Shown here in pieces: positions 47,132 through 58,300 of a stretch of 58,484 bases of DNA. A model generated the notes under the pieces. That model was not told the origin of the DNA and did not search any database. It was given only the letters and a program-made list of their open reading frames with translations. Position 1 is the first letter of the stretch, and every line of letters starts with the position of its first letter. The translations under genes were made by a program, and so were the position numbers. The stretch is from the IMG/VR virus record IMGVR_UViG_3300047380_001405, positions 1 through 58,484 of that record; one strand, written 5' to 3'. The stretch comes from a virus.

Positions 47132-48921
47132 GAATAATAGAATGGAATCAAATAGAACTTAAAGGCAAGTCAACTGGTCAGATTAAAACAATTTGCCCCG
47201 CATGCTCACCCGATAGAAGAAATAAAAAAGACAGGTGTTTGAGCGTGAATGTCGCTAAAGGTGTTGCCAAATGTCATCACTGTGAGGCAATATCTATTAG
47301 AGATGACAGACCTTTGGTTCAAGACAAAGTCTATAAGGTTCCTGAGCAAAATTGGGTTAATTATACAAGCCTATCAGACAATATGGTTAAGTTCTGCGAA
47401 TCAAGAGGAATTTTTCAAAGCACACTTAAAGACCTTAATGTGACAGAAGAAATTTATTATCAACCACAAGCAAGAAAAAATTTAAATAATATAGTTTTTA
47501 ATTACTTTGAAGGAGATGCGCTTGTAAATAAAAAATACAGATCGGGGGGAAAGCACTTCACTCAAACAGCAGAAACGAAGCCAATATTCTACAACATTAA
47601 CTCTGCTGTTGGTCAAGACGAGGTTTTTATAGTTGAGGGTGAGTTCGATGTACTCGCTATGCATCAGTGTGGTTTTAAAAATACAATTAGCATCCCTAAT
47701 GGCGCAAATGATAATGATGACTTCTGGATTAACTGCGAAAAATATCTTCAAGATGTAAGTAAATTCTATATAGCAACCGACAACGATGATAAAGGAGAGA
47801 TTGTTGCTGAGAAGATTGCACAAAGGCTTGGAAGGTATCGATGTGTCAGAGTTTTATTTAAAGAAAAAGATGCTAATGGAGATTTACTAAAAGGAGGAGA
47901 GGATTTAGTCAAAGAATCTATAATAAACGGTAAAAGGTACCCAGCTTCTGGGACATTTACTGTGGAGGACCTTGCTGGAGGTATACATGATTTATACAAC
48001 AACGGATTGCCAGAAACACTTTATCCAAAGCATAAATGCTTCGGTGATCTCAAGAAAGTCTTCACGGTGATGAGGGGTCACTTGGTTGTGTCTACAGGTA
48101 TACCTTCTCATGGTAAATCAAATTTTACTGAATGGTATGTTATGAATCTGATCAAGGATTATAACTTGAAAGCTTCGTTTTTCTCTCCAGAACACAGCCC
48201 TATGGCACTCCATCAAACCACTTTTATTGAAAAGTTCTACGGAACAAACTTTTTCCAAGACAATCCTGGTAGACCAAGAGTCACAAAAAACCAAATAGAT
48301 AGATACGTAGAGTGGGCAAATGAAAAAATATATATAACCGCACCCGATAAAGGGGAGATGCCAAATTGGTCTTGGATTTTAGAAAAGTTTAAAGAACAAA
48401 TGTTTATATATGGAGTCGATATGTTTGTTATCGACGCCTTTAACAAGGTAGAGTTTGATAAATCTAGCGACTCAGAGTTATCAAAAATAAAGCGTGTCTT
48501 GACTAAGCTAACGATGTTTGCTCAAATGAATAACGTAATAATATTCTTAGTAGTTCATCCCACAAAAATGAGAAAGAAAGACAATGGTGATTATGAAATG
48601 CCAACCCTATATGATTGTTCGGGTTCAGCTGATTTTAGAAACCAAACTCACGATGGATTTACTGTTTATCGGCATTTTGAAGAGGACCAAAGTATCAGTA
48701 TAGACAAAAACGACGTTGATTTTGTGGTTCAGAAAGTTAAAATGAAGTTTCAAGGCGAAATGAATGGCTTAGAAAGATTTAGGTTTGATGTGGTTTCTGG
48801 AAGGTATTACTCGAAGGACCAAAGCCCTCCAACATTTGTTTTTGATAAAGAAAACGAAACCTTGCCAAATCAACAGCCCGAAGATGCTTTTGGACTGCAA
48901 CAAGAAAACTTACCTTTTTAA
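47128..48921 (+). CDS. Primase-helicase (T7 gp4-like)
   Basis: 597 residues. Zinc module: Cys23, Cys26, Cys49 and Cys52 (C-P-A-C, C-H-H-C). TOPRIM: E170-G-E172 and D-N-D-D around 218-221. RecA-like helicase: G-I-P-S-H-G-K-S (324-331) is the P-loop and MFVIDAF (432-438) the Walker B; QKVKMKFQG near 530 fits a later motif. It makes primers and unwinds the fork. The genome shows no DNA polymerase, so synthesis may use the host enzyme. Confidence 0.9.
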   Translation: MRIIEWNQIELKGKSTGQIKTICPACSPDRRNKKDRCLSVNVAKGVAKCHHCEAISIRDDRPLVQDKVYKVPEQNWVNYTSLSDNMVKFCESRGIFQSTLKDLNVTEEIYYQPQARKNLNNIVFNYFEGDALVNKKYRSGGKHFTQTAETKPIFYNINSAVGQDEVFIVEGEFDVLAMHQCGFKNTISIPNGANDNDDFWINCEKYLQDVSKFYIATDNDDKGEIVAEKIAQRLGRYRCVRVLFKEKDANGDLLKGGEDLVKESIINGKRYPASGTFTVEDLAGGIHDLYNNGLPETLYPKHKCFGDLKKVFTVMRGHLVVSTGIPSHGKSNFTEWYVMNLIKDYNLKASFFSPEHSPMALHQTTFIEKFYGTNFFQDNPGRPRVTKNQIDRYVEWANEKIYITAPDKGEMPNWSWILEKFKEQMFIYGVDMFVIDAFNKVEFDKSSDSELSKIKRVLTKLTMFAQMNNVIIFLVVHPTKMRKKDNGDYEMPTLYDCSGSADFRNQTHDGFTVYRHFEEDQSISIDKNDVDFVVQKVKMKFQGEMNGLERFRFDVVSGRYYSKDQSPPTFVFDKENETLPNQQPEDAFGLQQENLPF

Positions 48922-48923
48922 TT

Positions 48924-49199
48924 ATGATTTTTTATCCAAATCAAATACATCAAAATGCTATGGCTTTTTGTTTATCTAATGGTGTAACTATAATACCAGA
49001 ACTGTTGAAGAAAAACAAAATCAGATTAAACGTCCGAGTTGAGGCGAATGGAATGATTAAAAACATAGTTTCTCCAAAAACATATACCAACGATGAGCTG
49101 TGGCAGCCTATTTATGAGATATACTTAGCTTATTTTAAAAAAATGGCTGATGAGGAGATAATTAAAAAAGCAAGCTCTAAACACCTGAGTTTCATATAA
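48924..49199 (+). CDS. Hypothetical early protein
   Basis: 91 residues. A strand-rich half (VTIIPELLKKNKIRLNVRVEANG) is followed by helices (YTNDELWQPIYEIYLAYFKKMADEEIIKK). It follows the primase-helicase by 2 bases. No family recognised. Confidence 0.55.
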   Translation: MIFYPNQIHQNAMAFCLSNGVTIIPELLKKNKIRLNVRVEANGMIKNIVSPKTYTNDELWQPIYEIYLAYFKKMADEEIIKKASSKHLSFI

Positions 49200-49218
49200 A
49201 TTAACTAACTTTGATGTT

Positions 49219-49524
49219 ATGACAACAAAAACACTATTTCAAAGAGAATATGATAAAATAAAGCAAGAAAGTTTTAACATATGTAATTTAGACGTTTCTG
49301 CGTTTTGTGAAAAGGTAACTGGGTACGTTAGTAAAGGCGAAAAAGAAAAAATGGATGCGCTTTTAGAGCTTGATACTCTGCTTTACACTAGAATGGGCAT
49401 TGACTCAAGTTTAACAGAAAAAAGAGAAACAAAAAAGAAATCAAGAATAATATATAGAGCTATAAAATCATTCAACAAAAGAGTTGGTGATTCGTTTCTA
49501 CAGCACATGGATCCAGATGTATGA
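49219..49524 (+). CDS. Hypothetical early protein
   Basis: 101 residues, helical and basic; TLFQREYDKIKQESFNICNLDVSAFCEKVTGYVSKGEKEK at the start. Its stop overlaps the next ATG (ATGA). No family recognised. Confidence 0.55.
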   Translation: MTTKTLFQREYDKIKQESFNICNLDVSAFCEKVTGYVSKGEKEKMDALLELDTLLYTRMGIDSSLTEKRETKKKSRIIYRAIKSFNKRVGDSFLQHMDPDV

Positions 49525-49691
49525 CACAAAGGTTTAGATTTTTGGAAAAGTTAAGACTAGCCCTACATAGCAACGTAGATAAAATAATTGACTCCATAAA
49601 CCAGCCTAATAAGGATGAAACCAAAAGCTCAATAGGTTCTTTAAAAGTAAATCTTGACAAGCTTCAAAATCAAATTAAAGACGATGATTGA
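49521..49691 (+). CDS. 56-residue helical protein
   Basis: ATG at 49521 overlaps the previous stop. Helical and charged (RFRFLEKLRLALHSNVDKIIDSI, SLKVNLDKLQNQIKDDD). Overlaps the metallophosphoesterase start by 8 bases. No family recognised. Confidence 0.55.
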   Translation: MTQRFRFLEKLRLALHSNVDKIIDSINQPNKDETKSSIGSLKVNLDKLQNQIKDDD

Positions 49692-50841
49692 TAGAAATGA
49701 AGAAATAAAATCTTTAACTGAAAAATATTTTAAGGACGGGCATAGGAGTCCATCTGAGATCGCAAGGTATATACATCAAGACCTAGAGATAAACCTTGAA
49801 GAAAAGACAGTAGAATCTACTAGGCGATACATATCAAGGCATATACAAAAACTTACAAGGACTGAGGATCAGCCAGCTTTAGCAAGCGCTTGTGAGGAGA
49901 GAGGTATTGACATTAGTAGCGTAGGAATAGCGTGGTCAAAAGATAAGAAATGGTCAATACAGTTTAAACCAAATAAAGACAGCGGTCCTACTTTTGAACA
50001 GCTGCTTGAAGACCACATTGATGCTGTCAAAAATCACACGTTTAGTTATGAATACATTGAGAGAGCAAATACTACTGATGGCTGCTTACTTGTTGTTGAT
50101 CCTGCTGATGTACATATTGGGAAATTAGCGTCTTCATTTGAGACAGGAGAGGATTACAATTGTCAAATAGCAGTACAGCGAGTTAAGTCTGGGGTTGAAG
50201 GGATATTGAAAAAAGCATCTGGATTTACTATAGATAAAATTGTTTTTGTGGCAGGTAACGATATATTACACATAGACACCCCTAAGAGAACCACCACGAG
50301 CGGAACTCCACAAGACACAGATGGAATGTGGTATAATAATTTTTTAATTGCTAAAAAGCTTTATATCGACGTTTTGGATACATTAATTCAAGTCGCTGAT
50401 GTGCATTTCATGTTTAATCCGTCTAACCATGATTATCAAAGCGGATTTTTTTTAGCGGATTCAATTAGCTCTTGGTATAATAAATGTGAAAACATTACCT
50501 TTGACACCTCAATAGCTCACAGAAAATATTATCAATATCATAACAACCTTATTGGAACAACGCACGGAGACGGAGCAAAGATGCAAGACTTACCTCTGCT
50601 CATGGCTCAAGAGGCGAGGGAGGAATGGTCTTCAGCAAAAAACAGATACGTTTATATACACCACATACATCATAAGATGTCAAAAGATTTTATTGGCGTT
50701 ACTGTTGAGGCTCTTAGATCACCTTCTGGAACAGACGGCTGGCACCACAGAAACGGCTATCAACATGCGCCTAAAGCCGTTGAAGGATTTATTCATTCAA
50801 AAGAGCACGGGCAGATGGCAAGACTGACACATTTATTTTAG
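49684..50841 (+). CDS. Metallophosphoesterase with N-terminal HTH-like domain
   Basis: 385 residues from the ATG at 49684, rather than the in-frame TTG upstream. D-P-A-D-V-H-I-G (about 139-146), G-N-D-I-L-H, N-P-S-N-H-D-Y, T-H-G-D-G-A and H-I-H-H-K are the calcineurin-type metal-site motifs in order. The first 55 residues look like an HTH (RSPSEIARYIHQDLEINLEEKTVESTRRYISRHI). A nuclease or phosphatase role in DNA metabolism is likely. Confidence 0.8.
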   Translation: MIDRNEEIKSLTEKYFKDGHRSPSEIARYIHQDLEINLEEKTVESTRRYISRHIQKLTRTEDQPALASACEERGIDISSVGIAWSKDKKWSIQFKPNKDSGPTFEQLLEDHIDAVKNHTFSYEYIERANTTDGCLLVVDPADVHIGKLASSFETGEDYNCQIAVQRVKSGVEGILKKASGFTIDKIVFVAGNDILHIDTPKRTTTSGTPQDTDGMWYNNFLIAKKLYIDVLDTLIQVADVHFMFNPSNHDYQSGFFLADSISSWYNKCENITFDTSIAHRKYYQYHNNLIGTTHGDGAKMQDLPLLMAQEAREEWSSAKNRYVYIHHIHHKMSKDFIGVTVEALRSPSGTDGWHHRNGYQHAPKAVEGFIHSKEHGQMARLTHLF

Positions 50842-50851
50842 TTTAATAATT

Positions 50852-51013
50852 ATGAATTGTTGGAATTGTCAAACAAAATTAATATGGGGTGGGGATCATG
50901 ATGGAGAAGATTATGGCAACGAAGAATATGGCATAGTAACCAATTTAAGTTGCCCCTCATGCGAAGCTTTTGTATTAGTATATCATCAAAAAAATGACAA
51001 TGACGCTTCTTGA
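50852..51013 (+). CDS. 53-residue zinc-ribbon protein
   Basis: C-W-N-C near the start and C-P-S-C near residue 34 form a four-Cys zinc ribbon, with an acidic loop (GGDHDGEDYGNEEY) between. Ends with a short hydrophilic tail. It lies in a run of tiny overlapping genes. Function unknown. Confidence 0.65.
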   Translation: MNCWNCQTKLIWGGDHDGEDYGNEEYGIVTNLSCPSCEAFVLVYHQKNDNDAS

Positions 51014-51095
51014 GATGGCTAGATCTATTTCGGTTGTTGTTGCTATAGCCTTGTGGGTTTACTTTTTTTATGGCTCAAGAAATGGATTTAAGTAG
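51000..51095 (+). CDS. 31-residue membrane peptide
   Basis: ATG at 51000 (alternative 51015), stop at 51095. One hydrophobic helix (SISVVVAIALWVYFFYG). It overlaps the zinc-ribbon gene by 14 bases and the next gene by 26 bases. Reality is uncertain, but tight packing supports it. Confidence 0.4.
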   Translation: MTLLEMARSISVVVAIALWVYFFYGSRNGFK

Positions 51096-51366
51096 ACAAA
51101 CTAGAATATGTGATTGCTGGCTTGATGTAGGTCAGTGTGAATGTAAAATTACAAATAAAGAAAATGAAGGAAAGCGAGTTAATTCAAATAAAAAATCAAG
51201 TAAAAAACGTAGTGGGGATGCAACAAGCAATCCTAAGTCAACTACAGAACCTGAAAGACCTCTCGATTGGGACGCTAGAGACCTTAAAACGCATGGATGG
51301 GTACCAAAAAGCAGTAGATCAACTGAAGGAAGATATACAGGCAGATTCTGGGAAGAAGAAGAATGA
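51070..51366 (+). CDS. Small Cys-motif protein overlapping a second gene
   Basis: 98 residues. RICDCWLDVGQCECKIT (about 12-28) has C-x-C and C-x-C pairs like a small zinc knuckle; a Lys/Ser-rich tail and an acidic WEEEE end follow. About 200 bases overlap the coiled-coil gene in another frame. The Cys motif makes me think that at least its first half is real. Confidence 0.4.
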   Translation: MAQEMDLSRQTRICDCWLDVGQCECKITNKENEGKRVNSNKKSSKKRSGDATSNPKSTTEPERPLDWDARDLKTHGWVPKSSRSTEGRYTGRFWEEEE

Positions 51367-51379
51367 AATCATAAAGTAA
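51164..51379 (+). CDS. Coiled-coil protein overlapping the Cys-motif gene
   Basis: 71 residues from the ATG at 51164; an upstream in-frame ATG at 51137 would add 9. Helical, regular hydrophobic spacing: ELIQIKNQVKNVVGMQQAILSQLQNLKDLSIGTLETLKRMDGYQKA. I recall similar helical proteins in marine phages. It overlaps the 98-residue frame over most of its length, so one of the two may be spurious. Confidence 0.55.
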   Translation: MKESELIQIKNQVKNVVGMQQAILSQLQNLKDLSIGTLETLKRMDGYQKAVDQLKEDIQADSGKKKNEIIK

Positions 51380-51388
51380 ATAAAAGCC

Positions 51389-51862
51389 TTGAGGTTAAAA
51401 TCAGAAAAAATAGTTTTTAATAAACCTCTTGAGTTGTCGGATGCAGTAAAGGCATTAGCCGCCTTAAAAGAGATAGTTGGTGTATCTGAAATTAAGGATA
51501 ATTATTTATATGTTTTTGTTAAAGAAAACCATGACTTGTACATTGAAACAATACCTGATATTGAAGTTTTATGGATAGCTGATAGGCTGGGTGTTAGTGA
51601 CAGGCAAGCTGTAGTGTGTCTAATGGAATATCCTGGTTTTTGGGATTCCTTAAAAGACTTGCTTTATTTATGTAAAATAAACAACTTTAAAAGATATAGT
51701 GTGTTCACTAAAAATGATCTCATGGGAACTGGGAACAGGACATGGGAAGAGTATATAGGGGAAAGCGAAGAAGACGCTAGAGAGTTTTATGAGCACATTT
51801 TATTGGTTGACGATATTGTATCTATAATTAAAATGGACGATGAGGAAGAGGAGGAGTACTAA
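51389..51862 (+). CDS. Hypothetical early protein
   Basis: 157 residues with a TTG start at 51389, the only start before the conserved-looking part. Alpha/beta with VLWIADRLGVSDRQAVVCLMEYPGFWDSLKDLLYLC and an acidic DDEEEEEY end. Overlaps the next gene by 23 bases. No family recognised. Confidence 0.5.
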   Translation: MRLKSEKIVFNKPLELSDAVKALAALKEIVGVSEIKDNYLYVFVKENHDLYIETIPDIEVLWIADRLGVSDRQAVVCLMEYPGFWDSLKDLLYLCKINNFKRYSVFTKNDLMGTGNRTWEEYIGESEEDAREFYEHILLVDDIVSIIKMDDEEEEEY

Positions 51863-52295
51863 AAGAAGACAGATAACAAGGTCCACAAAAGTTAAAGAAG
51901 ATGGCATTGAGTTTTCCTCTAAGCTAGAGCTCTATATGTACAAGGCTCTGAAGAAGGCTAAAATAAAAAATAAATATGAAGGGAAAACGTTCACTATCAT
52001 CAATGGCTGCGACTTCCCTATGGCTTCCTACGAAAAAACAAAGTCAAAAAAAATACTACACGACAGGGGTAATAAAAAGCTGCTCGGCATTAAATATACT
52101 CCAGACTTTATAGATACTCAAGACCCACCAAGATTTATAATAGAAACTAAAGGCAATCCAAACGAAGCTTTTCCTATACGCTGGAAGCTCTTTAAAATGC
52201 ATTTAGTGAACGAGGGCATACAAACAAACCTATTTATGCCTCGCAATCAAAAAGATTGTGACGAAACCGTTGCGATTCTAAAAAAGATATTGTAG
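51840..52295 (+). CDS. T7 endonuclease I-like / PD-(D/E)XK nuclease
   Basis: 151 residues. Basic N-terminus, G-I-E-F-S-S-K-L-E-L-Y-M-Y-K-A-L (the first Glu), K-Y-T-P-D-F-I (Asp), F-I-I-E-T-K-G-N (E-x-K) and F-P-I-R-W-K-L-F-K are the ordered motifs of phage Holliday-junction-type endonucleases of the PD-(D/E)XK fold. Last gene of the rightward arm, ahead of the terminator. Confidence 0.75.
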   Translation: MRKRRSTKRRQITRSTKVKEDGIEFSSKLELYMYKALKKAKIKNKYEGKTFTIINGCDFPMASYEKTKSKKILHDRGNKKLLGIKYTPDFIDTQDPPRFIIETKGNPNEAFPIRWKLFKMHLVNEGIQTNLFMPRNQKDCDETVAILKKIL

Positions 52296-52339
52296 GTTTG
52301 ATCTTTCTTATTAGCGTACTTATTTTGGTACATGGAAGA

Positions 52340-52372
52340 GGGGGCAAAATACGTAATTGTCTCCTTTTTTTT
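52340..52372 (+). terminator. Intrinsic terminator at the convergence of the arms
   Basis: GGGGGCAA (52340-52347) and TTGTCTCC (52357-52364) form an 8-bp stem with two G-U pairs and a 9-base loop, followed by eight T. It ends the rightward arm 44 bases past the last stop; the opposite gene stops at 52371. Confidence 0.85.
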
Positions 52373-55300
52373 ATTTATAATCCCTCAAGAATACTTTTAT
52401 AGCTTTTACTGGCAGGCTTTTATCTAAAAGTTCTTTAGCGTTGTTCATGTACCTGACAAACTCCTTTGGGTCTCCCCCCGAAACATTGTCATATATATAC
52501 TTTAAATGTATAAGCTGTGACTCAATTTCTCTTTCATAAAACAAATCAATAACTTCATAAGGAACCCTTTGAGCCCCTTTTTCAGCATTCTGCTCCATAT
52601 TTATATATTTCACAAAGCGCTGTCTTTTATTTTCTTGATCGTATTTATCAGCAGGATATTTTTTTATTATTTCGCTTTCTAGTTTTGAAATGAATGATTC
52701 ATAATTAGGTTTTTCTTTTGACATTTCATCCCTAATCATCATTTTAATTTCTTGATCTTTACTGTATTCATCACCTTTAGCTTTGATTAGTTGATCAGTC
52801 ATTTCCTCTTTTGCCTTATATCTTTTTAAATTACTGTTTGTATAACGCTTAAATTTTTTCAAAGAGTTTTCTCCTAATATCTTTGGTAGGTTTTTTAACT
52901 CATCAGATTCTTTGGTGACTATTCCGTTTGCTACCGAATAAAATATAGCAAGTCCAGGATTTGTAGTTGGAGTTGTTACTATTTTCTCCATAGCAACCTT
53001 TAATTTTTTGGGAGATAAATTCATTTTTTCTCCTATTTGTTTATATATACCCTCGACTTTTTCGTCATACAATCCTTTTTTATATTCAGGTATATCTTTT
53101 GGACCTCTCCATATATCTTGATCGTAGAATACATCTTTATTGTCAAATAGAGCTCGTCCAGATGCAAGTATAGGAACTGTTGATTCTACTCTTCCACCAC
53201 CAAAAAATGGTACTGACCATCTGAGAGCCTTGAAGCTTTGCGAATAATCGAATTCTTTACCAAGCATCACCTGTTCAACTTTTTGTTCTGAAATTGAAAA
53301 GACTACATTTAAAAGAGGTAGCTTTCTTATTCTGTAATATTCAAGTTCTCCTTTTTTGTTTTTGTTACCTGTAAAGAACACAAAATAATTAGCTCTCTCA
53401 TACTCACTCAACCCCTCTAAAGCATCTTTAAGCTTTCTTTTTTTCTCTTCCTCATCTCCATCAAAAGCAAGCATTGCCATAGCGAGAGATCCTGTGTGCA
53501 AAATAGCTGATGCTGCCATCATTTCTACAACCTTGCTAGCAAATATTTTAGGGTTTTTTCTGAAGCCATCATAAAATCTTCTTAAGCCTAAAAAACTCGC
53601 ATTTGTATACGGCATAACCAAATCTAAAGATTTTGAAAATGTACCACCCTGATTATAATCCATAACTTCACGAGCTTCTCTTGTGGCTGTTTCTTTTATA
53701 TCCTGTAACTGTTCAGGGCTTGGAAGCTTACCATTCTCTTTTTTAAATTTACTTATCTCTTTGCTTTTTGTTCTTTCATAGACGGCTAATCTAAAAGCCA
53801 ACTCAGAGGCATCTCCTAAATATCCAAACGCTTTTCCATAGTAATTGACTAAAGAGTAAAAAGGTTTTGCAAACTTCTTTGCTTTGTCAATATCGTTTTG
53901 TGTGAGATTAGCTTGTTCAGCCATAAAAAGCATTTTACCTCCATTTTCAAAATACTCTCTTTTAATTCTTCTATATTCACTTGTGTTCGCAATCTTTCTT
54001 AGAAAGTTGAGAGTAAAATCTTTAGCTAAAGGTAAAGCTCCAAATAAAGCTGACCTCCCATATATATTTGAGTTTAATAATATGTTTTGATAATCCATTG
54101 GTATGTTAGACAATACAAACAATGGGTTAGCTGCGGTTGCAAAGAATCTAAGTATAGGAGAAAATGATCCTAATCTAAGAAGTGATTTCACGGTTGGACT
54201 TAAAGACTTTGTTTTTAAATTTAAAAGTTGATTTCTAGCCTCCTTCTTCATCACCATCTTATACTTGATACCGTTTTTGAAGAATGATATTTCTTTATAA
54301 CCTAGAGGTATTTTAGCATCATCGTATTTAAACTTCAAGGCACCAGTTGTTTTTTTGCCAATAACAGGATTGTCTAGTATAAATTCATTAAAATCCTCTT
54401 TATTTTCTCTACTTACATAATCATCGTATACAGCGTTTAACAATTCATTTTGAGCTACTCTGAATTTAGTCATATTCACCTGCAACATCATCATGTATCT
54501 CAAGTCTTGAACTATATTTCTTTCGTTGTTTTCTGTTAGCGTCATGATGCCGTTACTAGAAATTCCTAGTTTTTCTGAAAAAGAATCTATATCATCTTCC
54601 GACCAGTTTTCTGTTTCATTTTCAAGTACAAATTTCAATGTCTTTATTGGCATGTACTCTAGCTGTCTTATTGATTCATATGATTCAGAGGTTAGTAGCC
54701 CACCATCATACATCTCTTTAAGCATCTGTCTAGACATGTCAAAATACTTTGAAGCTCTGTCATTAAGCTTTTTAAATAATTCAGGATTGTCTTTAGATAA
54801 GCTTTTTAAATAAGCTTCAGATTCCTTTGTATTATACCCATCGGTTCCTGTGTACTCTTTGAATTTTTTACCATCTCTGGATAATCTGTTTCTATTTATT
54901 TCTATGATTCGTCTAGACAAGACAATCATTTCAAGGAGAGATATCTCGCTCTTTTTAAGACCACCAAGTATTTCTTCCTCATATTCTTGAAAAACATCAG
55001 TTGCATAGCCTTTAGCCCCAGCAATGTTTACTATTTTATTTAAAACCCTGTTTTGTTTTGACAGCGTATCGTATCCTTCATATATTCTTTTAATGCTTGC
55101 CTGACTGTCTGTAAGTTGTTCGCCAAAAACATTTTTTAAGAATTTTACCATTTGTGTTTTAAAACCTTGCTTTGTGTTTTTTAAGGCTTGATCATTCTTT
55201 TTCCGTATTGAATTACCTCTGTCTAAGCTTTCTTGTTCTTCCTTTGTAAGCTTACTTTTTCTTACTCTTGCTGGTTCTGCTTGTTCACTAACCTGCTCAG

Positions 55301-58300
55301 ATACATTTGTAGACATTTGACCTCCACCAAGCCAGTTTAAATATTTTGCTTTAGCTTGATCTCCATATTTTTCTACATAATTTTCATAACCTACATTTTT
55401 GCTACTTATGAAAGGAAATAAATCTTTAGCACTGTAAGCTTTGTCTAAAAGTAAAAGCTCCACATCTTCTGTAGACCTAATGACAAATTTGTATGATGGG
55501 TGATAGTCTGGATCACCAGGCTTTGCTTCCTCCAAAGAAAGATCTCCCTTTGTTCTAACATAAGATATAACATCTCCATAGTCGTGACCAACCGATAATG
55601 GTTCTGACAATTCGTTAGCTAATTCAGTGAAATTCGGAAGGTTTCCGAATTTATTTTTTGGCACTTTTGCATTCCCAAGTAATGTGTTTAAAAATGATTT
55701 TCTTTGCTCAAAGGTTGAGTTATCACTCCCTATAGTCTTTCTGATTGCATCAGCTATAGATTTTGCGTTTTTAGCTTCTGCTAATGAGGTAAATTCATCT
55801 TTAAAAGATTTAGTGTCCTTCACACTAAGAGCCTTGAGAACTCTTTTATAAGCGTCTTCTGTAGATATGTTCTCTTGCGAAATACTTTTTTCAACTAAAT
55901 TAATAGCCTCAGAAAGCATGTTGTTATTTGACATGTGAGACTCTGTAGACCCGAATGCAATCGTAACATACCTATATCCATCATCATTTTTTACAGCAGA
56001 ATTTATTATTCTTGATCCTGATGTTTTTTTATTAGCAGCCCAAACAGAGTTTGTTATTGCAGGGAATAGGATTCCTCCTAAATATTCTTTTCCTTGTACA
56101 AACCCACCGACTAATCTGTCTGAAAAAGTAAGATGAACGGTTTTGTTTGCTATGTCGGCTATTGTAGCATCTTTAACTTTTGATTCTACGCCTTTGTGCC
56201 TCTTTATCCCTAAGTCTACAAGAATACTTTTTCTTGGCTTGTCTTTTAGATTGTTGACTTTGTTGCCTGTAGGCTTAGCTGTTTCGTTTATTTTCTCTGA
56301 TAAGACTTCTAACTCTTTAGTATCTACTCTTTTTCCTTCTGTAACCTTTTGCTGAAACCTATTTAATACATCTATAACTTCAGCGTCAGTAGCGGCATCT
56401 GTAAATACTGTACCTAAATTTAATTTTTTAGCAACTGAATTAATCCACTGTAGTATTTGTGTTTTAACACTTGGCGTTAATTTATCATAGTTAGCCGAAA
56501 GTTTACCTAAAATGTTTGCTAAAGCCTCTTCATTTTGTACAGACTCTTCGTAATTAGTAAGCAAGTCTTGTATGTCACTGTAAATTTCTTTACCCTCTTT
56601 AGTTGTTAATACAGCATCTAGCATTCTTTTTGTTAGCGCTTGTAATTCCGTATCGCTTTTTATTGCATTTAATACAGCTGCGTGAAAAGCCTCATGCCCA
56701 ACATCATCGTTTGTAGCAACATCCAGCGCTATATGAATTGTGTTGTCTTTGTTTACATATATTGCTTTGGTGTCAGTATCTGCCTCTGGAACCGAAGATA
56801 CCATATCTTCTTGAGTTTCATAAACAAAAACCCTTGTCCCATCACCTACGTCTTTTAATGCTGCTTCTGCGTTATCTGCTCTATTTAAGATGTCACTTTT
56901 TTCATTTTCTTCATTCATCAAGTAGGGTCCTCTATCTATAAGAGAAGGACTCATGCCTTTTTTGTAAGATCTTTTCCTTCCAGGAGCTTTCTTTTTTCTT
57001 TCAGGCTGTTGCTCTTGCTGCTCTTCTGTTTTAGCAGTCTTTGATATCTCAGTAAGCCTGTTATTAATTTCTGTTATTCTTTCTTCAAAAGGAGCTGTCA
57101 TTGATTCATCAACACCTTTCTTTTGTTCATTCAATGATTCTCTTTCTCTCAAGAGATCGAAAGATTCCTTTCTACTTTCTGGTGATATGTTTTTTGGTAT
57201 TTTACTTGAGATGCTTTTAAAATAATCTAAATTCTTTTTATTTTTATCATATTCTTCTTTTGTTATAGCTCCTTTTTTAAGAGCTATTCTCTGCTGCATC
57301 TCATGATATATTATCATCTCGGGGTTTTGAACATAATCATCTATAATATCAAATAATTTTTGTTCTAGCTTGTATCCTTTTCTTTCTCTTATTCCATTTA
57401 AGGCGGCTGGTACTGTAGCCATAACAAACCCGCCTATAGCTTCTTGAGCACCAGATCTCAGCACTTGACTTGCAAAATCCGTTAATGATCCTGGCGTTTC
57501 AAACATTTTTTTGTCTTTAACGCCATTATATAATGATTTAACAGTAACATCTGATATTTCTTGTAGAGCGCCCGTCTCAAATTCAGCAAGACCACCTGTT
57601 CCTATTCTTATAGCTCCCTTTGCTAGGAGGCTTTTTATTTCACGATCAGCAAGTTCCGTAAAGGTTTTAGCTGTAATCTTTTTACTTTTAGTTTTAAGAA
57701 TATTTGATAAAACAGTCTTCGTTAAACTGCTTCCGTTTACAATATTTCTAAATCCATAATTTTCTAATACTCCATTTATGACAGCTATAGGAAGTTTTAC
57801 AGCATATTTTTCTGTTTCACTTATCCCATCAAAATCTGGATTGTTCTCCATTTCTTTTGACACTGCATCTGAAGCCTGTAACCCAAAGCCTAATATTCTT
57901 GTATACTTATTTCCTATCATTTCAGGAAGACTTTTAGCTAATCCGCTAAATGCACCACCAAAAAATGTTTGTTCCCACTTATTCATGTACTCTTGAGTAG
58001 TGCTTGAAACACCAGCGAATTCTAAAGCACCTTTTCTAATCTCTGGAAGTAATTGTTTTTTAGAGTATTTTCTAGCATAATCTAATATTTCATCTTCCGA
58101 CTTACCTTCAGATTTTAACCTATCATACGTCTTTGGGCTTAGTCCATTTCTTGGACTGAAATAAGTCATACCGTCTATCATCAAATCAACAGCTCCCGAT
58201 GCCTCTGACCCAACTCCCATCATGAAAGAATTATACATAGCTCCTAAAGGGGAGCCTTCTTTAGATTTTTCACTAAGGATGTTTGCTGTGGCTGCTTCTA

